Below, one piece after another: positions 1 through 5,914 of a DNA stretch of 7,317 bases (within the stretch, counting starts at the first letter, position 1; every line of letters begins with the position of its first letter). Below the pieces are notes generated by a model, which saw nothing but the letters and a program-made list of their open reading frames with translations, had not been told where the DNA came from and did no database searches. Made by a program: the position numbers and the translations under genes. This stretch comes from Actinomycetes bacterium (GTDB taxonomy: Bacteria > Actinomycetota > Actinomycetes > Actinomycetales > Cellulomonadaceae). Where the stretch lies: positions 1-7,317 of the forward strand of contig JAEZZV010000223.1 of the NCBI GenBank assembly GCA_023418375.1, given 5' to 3'.

Positions 1-2
1 CG

Positions 3-812
3 GGGGCCGTGGCCCGACGGGTGCTCGACGGCGTCGTCACCGCCGGCGACCCGCGATGGACCCGTACCAACCATCGGGGCGAGCCGATCAGCCTCCTCGA
101 AGGGCCGGCCGTGGCGGCGGGCCTGGCGGTCGCCGCCCTGGCCGGCGGAGGGCGCGCCGGTGCGGCCGGTGCCGTCGCAGTCGCAGGTGGCGCGACCTTC
201 GGCCTGGTGGACGACCTGTCGGAGGACACGAGCCGGACGCGCAAGGGCCTACGCGGGCACCTCGGTGCACTCGCGCGCGGCGAGCTCACGACAGGAGGGC
301 TCAAGGTGCTCGGCATCGGTGCGACGTCCCTCGTCGCGGCCGCGATCGCGCTCGGCCCGCGGGACACAGGTGCGGCCACCGGCCCCGACCCCCTCGGGCG
401 GCTCGCCGACGTCGCCGTCGGCGGCGCGCTCATCGCCGGGAGCGCGAACCTCGTCAACCTCCTCGACCTGCGGCCCGGCCGCGCCGTGAAGGCGGCGGCA
501 CTGGCGGCGGCACCGCTCGTGGGCCACCCCGTGGCCGGCCGGCTCGCGGCCGGTGCCCTGGGTGCCGGTGCCACGGCGCTCCCGGGCGACCTTGGGGAGC
601 GGGACATGCTGGGCGACGCCGGCGCGAACGCGCTCGGCGCCCTGCTGGGGACTGCTGCCGTCGTGGCAGCGCCGCGCCCGCTGCGTGCCGCGCTCCTCGC
701 GGGTGTCGTCGCGCTCACGGTCGCGAGCGAGCGGGTCAGCTTCACCGAGGTCATCGCTCGTACGCCCGTGCTGCGCGCGATCGACGAGTGGGGCAGGTCG
801 GTCCGGCCGTGA
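3..812 (+). CDS. MraY/WecA-like (GT4, PNPT superfamily) membrane protein, 5' end cut by window edge
   Basis: The reading frame is open to the left edge, so the true start, and probably the first membrane helix, lie outside; 269 codons plus a stop are visible. Counting from the GTG at 9, family landmarks appear in order: an N-terminal NHRG motif (residues 21-24), an Asp pair in GLVDD (D68-D69), a hydrophobic segment ending in NLLDLRPGR (nt 456-482, D153), MLGDAGAN (nt 606-629, D203) and a C-terminal amphipathic stretch ending near IDEWGR. Hydrophobic Ala/Leu/Gly segments between them indicate a polytopic membrane protein. Known members transfer a phosphosugar from a UDP-sugar to polyprenyl phosphate at the cytoplasmic membrane face. 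Here the Lys expected after DD is Glu, the second Asp of the NLxDGxDG motif is Pro, and the C-terminal His-rich loop is absent, so catalysis is uncertain. It overlaps the next gene by 4 bases. Membership of the superfamily is fairly sure; substrate and activity are unknown. Confidence 0.8.
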   Translation, partial: GAVARRVLDGVVTAGDPRWTRTNHRGEPISLLEGPAVAAGLAVAALAGGGRAGAAGAVAVAGGATFGLVDDLSEDTSRTRKGLRGHLGALARGELTTGGLKVLGIGATSLVAAAIALGPRDTGAATGPDPLGRLADVAVGGALIAGSANLVNLLDLRPGRAVKAAALAAAPLVGHPVAGRLAAGALGAGATALPGDLGERDMLGDAGANALGALLGTAAVVAAPRPLRAALLAGVVALTVASERVSFTEVIARTPVLRAIDEWGRSVRP

Positions 813-2524
813 CGCGCGGCCTACGTCGGGGGACGGCCGGGGCCGAGGCCTCCGCGGTCCGTCCGAGCGCACCCGGAAGCGGCATCGTCGCGGGGCTGGC
901 GGGTGCAGCGGCCCTGATCGCACTCGTCAACGTGGCCAGCCGCCTCGTCGGCTTCGGACGCTGGCTGGCGATGCTCAACCAGGTGGGCACGGAGAGCGTC
1001 GCGAACGCCTACTCCTCGGCGAACACCCTGCCTAACATCCTGTTCGAGGTCGTCGCGGGCGGAGCGCTCGCCGGTGCGGTGGTGCCGCTCGTCGCCGCGC
1101 CGCTGGCCCGCTCGCTGCGGCAGGAGGTCGACCGTACGGCGTCGGCGCTGCTCGGGTGGGCGCTGGCCGTGCTCCTGCCCGTGGCGGGAGTCGTGGCCCT
1201 CGCGGCACGGCCTCTCGTCTCGCTCGTCATGGTGGGCAAGCCCGGGCCGGAGGTGGACCTCGCGGCCACGTTCCTGGCGGCGTTCGCCCTGCAGATCCCC
1301 CTCTACGGCGTGGGCGTCGTGCTGACGGGCGTGCTGCAGGCCCAGCGCCGCTTCCTCGCGGCCGCGCTGGCGCCCCTGCTCAACAGCCTCGTGGTCATCG
1401 CCGTGTTCTTCGCGTTCGGCGCCCAGGTGTCGGGGGCTCGGGACGACCCGGCAGCCGTGCCGGCCGCGGCCACCGCCCTGCTGGGCTGGGGCACGACCGC
1501 CGGCGTGGCGGTGATGAGCCTCCCGCTCCTGTGGCCGGTGCACCGGTCGGGCGTCCGCCTGCGCCCCACCCTCCGGTTCCCCGACGGCGTGGCTGCCCGG
1601 GCCCGGGCGCTCGCAGTGGCCGGCCTGGGGGCGCTCCTCGCGCAGCAGGTGAGCATGCTGGCGGCACTGGTCACGGCCAACATGCACGGCGGACCCGGCA
1701 CCTACCCGGTCTTCCTCTCGGCGCAGGCGGTCTACTTCCTGCCGTACGCGGTGCTCGCGTTCCCGATCGCCACGGCCGCCCTGCCCCGGCTCGCCGAGCG
1801 CGCGGCCACGGGGGACGCCGACGGCTTCGCCTCGCTCACCGCACGGACCACGCGCGCGCTGCTCGTCGTCTCCGGTCTCGGCGCCGGCGCCCTGGTCGCG
1901 GTCGCGCCGGCGGTCGAGGACCTGTTCGACGTCGTGGCCCGTGGCGACGTCGGCGGCATGGCCGTGGGCCTGACGTGGATGGCGCCCGGGCTCCTCGGGT
2001 TCGCCCTGATCCTGCACCTCTCCCGTGCGCTGTACAGCCTGCACCGCGGGCGCGCCGCGGGCGTCGCGACGGCGGCCGGGTGGCTGGTCGTCGCGGTCGT
2101 GGCCGTCGTGGCGGTGCCGCTCCTGGCATCCGGCGAGCGTGACCAGGTCGCCACGCTCCGCGGCCTCGGCCTGGCCACCACCGTCGGCATGACGGTGGCC
2201 GGCGCGGGGCTCCTGGTGTCGGTGGCCCGCGCCGCGGGTGGTGGGGCCGTCGCCGGCCTGCGTCGCACCGGGGCGGTCCTCGCGGTCGGCGCCGCTTCGG
2301 GCGGGTGTGTGGGACGTCTCGTCACGGATGCGGTCACGGGCGACGGGATCGTCGCCGCGCTGGCTGCCGGACTTGCCGGCGCGCTGACCTGCGGCGTCGT
2401 GCTGCTGGCCGTGGCCTGGGCGGGGGACCGCGGCGCCCTGCGAGCACTCAGGGAGCCGCGTGGCGATGGCGCGGCGCGCCCGGGATCCGCGTCGCCGCCG
2501 GGGGACGCCCCGACCGTCGGGTAG
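809..2524 (+). CDS. murJ: MurJ/MviN-type lipid II flippase family protein (MOP superfamily)
   Basis: A 571-residue, very hydrophobic protein, close to the usual MurJ length, with multiple membrane segments fitting the roughly 14-helix MOP fold. MurJ flips undecaprenyl-linked peptidoglycan precursors across the cytoplasmic membrane. The N-terminal SRLVGFGR (residues 44-51) matches the family's SRxxGxxR and supplies the equivalents of E. coli R18 and R24. It is followed by LPN (74-76) and GGALAGAVVPL, a typical MurJ block, and by a FLPYAVLAFPIATAALPRL segment from residue 310. The GTG start at 809 lies inside the previous stop (GTGA, 4-base overlap); no strong Shine-Dalgarno is seen (AGG at 795-797 is 11 bases away), so translational coupling is likely. 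Residues equivalent to E. coli D39, R52 and R270 are Asn66, Phe79 and about Gln306. The C-terminal 30 residues are polar, Gly/Pro/Ala-rich and probably cytosolic. Many actinobacteria carry another MurJ near the origin, so this may be a paralogue with another substrate. Confidence 0.85.
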   Translation: MTRGLRRGTAGAEASAVRPSAPGSGIVAGLAGAAALIALVNVASRLVGFGRWLAMLNQVGTESVANAYSSANTLPNILFEVVAGGALAGAVVPLVAAPLARSLRQEVDRTASALLGWALAVLLPVAGVVALAARPLVSLVMVGKPGPEVDLAATFLAAFALQIPLYGVGVVLTGVLQAQRRFLAAALAPLLNSLVVIAVFFAFGAQVSGARDDPAAVPAAATALLGWGTTAGVAVMSLPLLWPVHRSGVRLRPTLRFPDGVAARARALAVAGLGALLAQQVSMLAALVTANMHGGPGTYPVFLSAQAVYFLPYAVLAFPIATAALPRLAERAATGDADGFASLTARTTRALLVVSGLGAGALVAVAPAVEDLFDVVARGDVGGMAVGLTWMAPGLLGFALILHLSRALYSLHRGRAAGVATAAGWLVVAVVAVVAVPLLASGERDQVATLRGLGLATTVGMTVAGAGLLVSVARAAGGGAVAGLRRTGAVLAVGAASGGCVGRLVTDAVTGDGIVAALAAGLAGALTCGVVLLAVAWAGDRGALRALREPRGDGAARPGSASPPGDAPTVG

Positions 2525-2535
2525 AGTGGAAGCCC
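2522..2535 (+). promoter_or_regulatory. Putative leaderless pyrG promoter (-10 TAGAGT)
   Basis: TAGAGT at 2522-2527 fits the actinobacterial TAnnnT -10 pattern. The pyrG GTG begins 8 bases after its last T, where transcription would be expected to start, so a pyrG mRNA with little or no leader is plausible. The first three bases of the hexamer are the murJ stop codon. No convincing -35 hexamer is visible 16-18 bases upstream, which is GC-rich. The alternative is reading GTGGAAG (2526-2532) as a poor Shine-Dalgarno only 3 bases from the GTG. This is a motif-level prediction. Confidence 0.45.
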
Positions 2536-4302
2536 GTGGCAGATCGCGCGAACCGACTCTCCGGGCGGTCGGAGTACCCGACCCGGCACATCTTCGTCAC
2601 GGGAGGCGTCGCCTCCTCACTCGGCAAGGGCCTGACGGCCTCGAGCCTCGGGCGGTTGCTCCGTTCCCGTGGGCTGCGGGTCACGATGCAGAAGCTCGAC
2701 CCGTACATCAACGTCGACCCCGGGACGATGAACCCGTTCCAGCACGGCGAGGTGTTCGTCACCGACGACGGCGCCGAGACGGACCTCGACATCGGGCACT
2801 ACGAGCGGTTCCTCGACGTGCCGCTGTCCGCGCAGGCCAACGTGACGACCGGGCAGATCTACTCCACGGTCATCGCCAAGGAGCGGCGCGGGGAGTTCCT
2901 CGGCGACACCGTCCAGGTGATCCCGCACATCACCGACGAGATCAAGGCGCGGATGCGGGCGCAGGCGGGCCCCGGCGTCGACGTCATCATCACCGAGATC
3001 GGCGGCACCGTCGGCGACATCGAGTCGCTCCCGTTCATCGAGGCCGCGCGCCAGGTGCGCCAGGACGTCGGGCGGGACAACGTGTTCTTCCTGCACGTCT
3101 CGCTCGTCCCGTACCTGGCCCCCAGCGGCGAGCTGAAGACCAAGCCGACGCAGCACTCCGTCGCGGCGCTGCGCTCCATCGGCATCCAGCCCGACGCGCT
3201 CGTCCTCCGGGCGGACCGCGAGCTGCCGGAGTCCACCAAGCGCAAGATCGCGCTCTTCTGCGACGTCGACGTCGAGGCGGTCGTCACGGCCGCGGACGCG
3301 CCGAGCATCTACGACATCCCGCGCGTCCTGCACCGCGAGGGCCTGGACGCCTACGTCGTCCAGCGCCTGCGCCTGCCGTTCCGGGACGTCGACTGGAGCT
3401 CGTGGAACCGCGTGACCGAGCTCGTCCACCACGCGCCGCACACCGTCGAGGTCGCCCTGGTCGGCAAGTACGTCGACCTGCCCGACGCGTACCTGTCGGT
3501 GAGCGAGGCGCTGCGCGCCGGCGGCTTCGCGAACGACGCGCGGGTGCGCATCCGGTGGGTCGCCTCGGACGACTGCGCGACCCCCGAGGGCGCGGAGCGC
3601 GCGCTGGCCGGCGTCGACGCGATCCTCGTGCCGGGCGGCTTCGGCGTGCGTGGCATCGAGGGCAAGGTCGGCGCGCTGACGTGGGCGCGGACGCGCGGCG
3701 TCCCGACGCTCGGCATCTGCCTGGGCCTGCAGGTGATGGTCATGGAGTACGCCCGGTCGATCCTCGGTCTCGCCGGAGCATCCTCGTCGGAGTTCGACCC
3801 GGGCACGGAGCACCCTGTGGTCGCCACGATGGCGGAGCAGCTCGCCATCGTCGAGGGCGACGGCGACATGGGCGGCACCATGCGGCTCGGCTCCTACGAC
3901 GCGACCATCCACCCCGGCACGGTGACGGCCAAGGCGTACGGCACCGAGCGGGTGCGCGAGCGCCACCGTCACCGCTACGAGGTCAACAACGCCTACCGCG
4001 AGCAGCTCGAGAAGGCCGGGCTGGTCATCTCCGGCACGTCGCCCGACGGCTCGCTCGTGGAGTTCGTCGAGCTCCCTGCCGACGTGCACCCGTACTACGT
4101 CGGCACGCAGGCGCACCCGGAGTTCCAGTCGCGTCCCACGCGGCCGCACCCGCTGTTCGCCGGCCTGATCCGGGCGGCGCTCGAGTGCCGCGCCCGGGCC
4201 GAGGAGGCCAGTGCCGCGGAGGCGACCAACCACGTCGGGCACGACGCCGACGCGGTGCCCGCCGACGACGCGGAGCAGGTGGCGGCCGGGGACCAGGCCT
4301 GA
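2536..4302 (+). CDS. pyrG: CTP synthase (glutamine-hydrolysing)
   Basis: Complete 588-residue CTP synthase, which makes CTP from UTP, ATP and glutamine in the last step of de novo pyrimidine nucleotide synthesis; active as a cytosolic tetramer. The amidoligase half carries the P-loop GGVASSLGKG (residues 23-32, Lys31), followed by KLDPYINVDPGTMNPFQHGEV and the acidic DDGAETDLDIGHYERF block that binds Mg-nucleotide. The class I glutamine amidotransferase half carries the oxyanion segment PGGFGVRG, the nucleophile Cys395 in GICLG (codon 3718-3720), and His527 and Glu529 in QAHPEF to complete the triad. All key residues are intact. After about residue 552 there is an Ala/Glu/Asp-rich, probably disordered tail, a common actinobacterial extension. 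GTG 2536 is chosen because it immediately precedes the conserved N-terminus and follows a -10-like hexamer; a longer in-frame ATG at 2305 would read through murJ in another frame. The stop overlaps the Nudix ATG by one base. Confidence 0.97.
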   Translation: MADRANRLSGRSEYPTRHIFVTGGVASSLGKGLTASSLGRLLRSRGLRVTMQKLDPYINVDPGTMNPFQHGEVFVTDDGAETDLDIGHYERFLDVPLSAQANVTTGQIYSTVIAKERRGEFLGDTVQVIPHITDEIKARMRAQAGPGVDVIITEIGGTVGDIESLPFIEAARQVRQDVGRDNVFFLHVSLVPYLAPSGELKTKPTQHSVAALRSIGIQPDALVLRADRELPESTKRKIALFCDVDVEAVVTAADAPSIYDIPRVLHREGLDAYVVQRLRLPFRDVDWSSWNRVTELVHHAPHTVEVALVGKYVDLPDAYLSVSEALRAGGFANDARVRIRWVASDDCATPEGAERALAGVDAILVPGGFGVRGIEGKVGALTWARTRGVPTLGICLGLQVMVMEYARSILGLAGASSSEFDPGTEHPVVATMAEQLAIVEGDGDMGGTMRLGSYDATIHPGTVTAKAYGTERVRERHRHRYEVNNAYREQLEKAGLVISGTSPDGSLVEFVELPADVHPYYVGTQAHPEFQSRPTRPHPLFAGLIRAALECRARAEEASAAEATNHVGHDADAVPADDAEQVAAGDQA

Positions 4303-4907
4303 TGTCGGTGCCCGCGCCGCTCGCCGACGTCCCGGGCGAGCGGCCCGTGCTCGCGTCGCAGGTGGTCCATCGCGGCCTCGTCTGGGACGTGGTCCGCGAG
4401 ACCGTCGAGCTCGGGCCGTTCAGCACGGTCGTGCGGGAGTACGTGCGACACCCCGGCGCCGTCGCGGTGATCGCCCTCGACGAGGACGACCGCGTCCTCC
4501 TGCTGAGGCAGTACCGCCATCCGGCGGGGGCCGAGCTGTGGGAGCCACCCGCCGGGCTGCTCGACGTGCCGGGCGAGGACCCCGTGGCGGCCGCCCGGCG
4601 GGAGCTGGCCGAGGAGGCTGACCTGACCGCGGATCGCTGGTGGGTGCTGACGGACTACCTCACGAGCCCCGGCGGGAGCGACGAGGCGCTGCGCGTCTTC
4701 CTGGCGCGCGGCCTGGCCGAGGTCCCGCACGCGGACCGGCACCGTCGCGTCGACGAGGAGGCGGACATGGAGCCGGTGTGGGTCCCGCTCGACGAGGCGG
4801 TCGGCGCCGTGCTGGCAGGTCGGCTGCGCAACCCGTCGACGGCCGTCGGTGTCCTCGCCGCAGCCGCGGCGCGCGCCCGGGCCTGGGCGGACCTGCGCGA
4901 GGCGTGA
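4302..4907 (+). CDS. Nudix hydrolase, ADP-ribose pyrophosphatase type
   Basis: A 201-residue Nudix protein, a usual length for ADP-ribose pyrophosphatases, which hydrolyse ADP-ribose to AMP and ribose 5-phosphate with Mg or Mn. The Nudix box runs from Gly85 to Leu108: GLLDVPGE (Glu92), then seven residues, Arg100-Glu101 and Glu104-Glu105, which supply the metal ligands. RQYRHP (69-74), WEPPAGLLD (80-88) and the downstream SPGGSDE (122-128) are typical of the ADP-ribose subgroup and point away from MutT-type enzymes. The box has six rather than five residues between Gly85 and Glu92, and Asp107 in place of the usual final Gly. Its ATG overlaps the pyrG stop (TGATG), with GGGGA nine bases upstream as a possible ribosome site, so expression is probably coupled to pyrG. 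A pyrG-Nudix pair also occurs in M. tuberculosis (Rv1699-Rv1700). The exact substrate is inferred, not shown. Confidence 0.9.
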   Translation: MSVPAPLADVPGERPVLASQVVHRGLVWDVVRETVELGPFSTVVREYVRHPGAVAVIALDEDDRVLLLRQYRHPAGAELWEPPAGLLDVPGEDPVAAARRELAEEADLTADRWWVLTDYLTSPGGSDEALRVFLARGLAEVPHADRHRRVDEEADMEPVWVPLDEAVGAVLAGRLRNPSTAVGVLAAAAARARAWADLREA

Positions 4908-4920
4908 GCCGGAGGCTCGC
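4904..4920. terminator. Hairpin at the end of the Nudix gene
   Basis: GAGCC-GGA-GGCTC (4906-4918) forms a perfect 5-bp stem with a 3-base loop, extendable outward by a T-G wobble and one G-C pair to 4904-4920. It overlaps the Nudix stop codon. No T-run follows on either strand, so an intrinsic terminator in the E. coli sense is not shown. Its position between two convergent genes suggests a role in ending transcription or protecting the mRNA 3' end. Confidence 0.4.
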
Positions 4921-4925
4921 CGCGA

Positions 4926-4942
4926 CCGTCGGTCACCGACGG
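4926..4942. terminator. Strong hairpin between convergent genes, putative bidirectional terminator
   Basis: CCGTCGG-TCA-CCGACGG is a perfect 7-bp inverted repeat with a 3-base loop (8 bp if a 1-base loop is allowed). It lies just beyond the Nudix stop on the + strand and 7 bases beyond the ctaA stop on the - strand, so it could serve both genes. There is no T-tract. GC-rich hairpins without T-tracts are common at actinobacterial gene ends, which is the only support for calling it a terminator. Confidence 0.5.
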
Positions 4943-4949
4943 GCGAGGG

Positions 4950-5870
4950 TCACCGGGGGAGTCGGCTGTAGGCCCAGGTGAGGGCTGCCGTGAGCGTCCC
5001 CGTGCCGAGGAGGTGGGCGCCCACGAGGAGCTCCGGCAGGCCGGTGAAGTACTGCACGTAGCCGATGAGGCCCTGGGCGAGAGTGACGGCGAGCAGCACC
5101 CACCACACGCGCCGGGTCCTCGCCGGAGCGTCCTCGCGGCGGAGCCGCCACACGGCGACGAGCACGAGCGCGACGAAGAGCCACACGGCCGCCGCGTGGA
5201 CCTTGGCCGCCAGCACGGGGTCGATGGCGTAGCGGTACGCCACCTCGTCGTCGCCACCGTGCGGTCCGGCACCCGTCGTGACGGTGCCGAGGACCATGAG
5301 GACCGCGCCGACGACGAGGAGCGCCCGGCCGGCCAGCAGCGTCGGCACGCTCACCGTGGGTCGGCCGATCGGCGCTCCGTCGAGAGCGATCAGGCACGTC
5401 GACGCCGCCACGAGCAGCAGCGAGACGACCATGTGCAGGCCCACCACTGCAGGGTGCAGGTCGGCGAGCACCGTGATGCCGCCGATGACCGCCTGCGCGG
5501 CGACGCCGGCCAGCGGCACGAGTGCCAGCAGCCGGTACCAGCGCGCCCGTGCGCCGTCGCGCCACACGGCGACGGCCAGGGCGAGGGCGACGACGCCGAG
5601 GACGCCCGTGAGCGTCCGGTTGCCGAACTCGATGACCGTGTGCACCGACATCTCGTCGTGAAGCACGGGTGTGAACTGGCCGGGCTCGCACTGCGGCCAG
5701 GTCGAGCAGCCGAGCCCCGAGCCCGTCAGCCGGACGGCGCCGCCCGTGACGATGATGCCGATCTGCGCGACGAGGTTCGCCCACGCCAGCCGGGGCACCC
5801 AGCGGGAGGCGCCGGGCGACATCGGCTCGGACGGGGGCGCGGCGGGGACGGCGGGCGTCGTCGTGCTCAC
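4950..5870 (-). CDS. ctaA: Heme A synthase (COX15/CtaA family)
   Basis: A 306-residue polytopic membrane protein of the CtaA/COX15 family, which oxidises the C8 methyl of heme O to a formyl group, giving heme A for aa3-type cytochrome oxidase. Eight membrane segments can be traced. The N-terminal half has GGAVRLTGSGLGC with WPQC, giving a Cys55/Cys61 pair like the B. subtilis loop disulfide, and IEFGNR (80-85) containing the conserved catalytic-site Glu81. Expected heme-ligand His are present in helix 4 (His146), helix 6 (His225) and helix 8 (His286), but the helix 2 position is Asn84 rather than His. The second loop lacks a Cys pair. GTG 5870 is chosen because a TACGGT -10 lies 7 bases upstream; ATG at residue 17 is the alternative. 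It follows the ABC permease gene after 44 bases, in the same direction. Confidence 0.92.
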   Translation of the reverse strand: MSTTTPAVPAAPPSEPMSPGASRWVPRLAWANLVAQIGIIVTGGAVRLTGSGLGCSTWPQCEPGQFTPVLHDEMSVHTVIEFGNRTLTGVLGVVALALAVAVWRDGARARWYRLLALVPLAGVAAQAVIGGITVLADLHPAVVGLHMVVSLLLVAASTCLIALDGAPIGRPTVSVPTLLAGRALLVVGAVLMVLGTVTTGAGPHGGDDEVAYRYAIDPVLAAKVHAAAVWLFVALVLVAVWRLRREDAPARTRRVWWVLLAVTLAQGLIGYVQYFTGLPELLVGAHLLGTGTLTAALTWAYSRLPR

Positions 5871-5877
5871 GTGGACA

Positions 5878-5883
5878 ACCGTA
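5878..5883 (-). promoter_or_regulatory. Putative leaderless ctaA promoter (-10 TACGGT)
   Basis: On the minus strand TACGGT occupies 5883 down to 5878, followed by 7 bases and then the ctaA GTG at 5870. This matches TAnnnT with a transcription start expected at or within a base or two of the start codon, i.e. a leaderless mRNA, and no Shine-Dalgarno is present. No recognisable -35 hexamer is seen around 5901-5907. The 44-base gap after the permease gene is just long enough to hold this promoter, so ctaA may be expressed separately from the transporter. Confidence 0.45.
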
Positions 5884-5914
5884 GCCGCCACCGCGCGCAG
5901 CTCCGGCGCCGGCC

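Noticed and set aside
821..2044. Long minus-strand open frame opposite murJ, predicted product rich in Arg, Gly, His and Glu.
   Set aside because: No recognisable domain, low-complexity composition, and it lies opposite a clear membrane protein gene; expected by chance at this GC content.
2305..2535. Upstream in-frame ATG extension of pyrG, or a fusion-like longer protein.
   Set aside because: The extension reads through the end of murJ in another frame, is Arg/Gly-rich and precedes the conserved CTP synthase N-terminus.
2617..4242. A 541-codon minus-strand open frame opposite pyrG.
   Set aside because: Arises from the GC-rich third positions of pyrG; composition is Arg/Asp/Val/Leu-rich without motifs, and pyrG itself is unambiguous.
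2460..4301. Apparent long N-terminal extension in the Nudix frame, overlapping all of pyrG.
   Set aside because: Shadow frame of pyrG; the Nudix protein begins naturally at ATG 4302 with a family-typical length.
5870..5878. TTGTCCACG on the minus strand, one base from the actinobacterial DnaA box TTGTCCACA.
   Set aside because: A single near-match overlapping the ctaA start codon, with no cluster of boxes or origin features nearby.
5903..5912. CCGGCGCCGG palindrome between the permease and ctaA genes.
   Set aside because: A 10-base GC palindrome without a loop is likely by chance here and makes a poor hairpin; no T-run follows.
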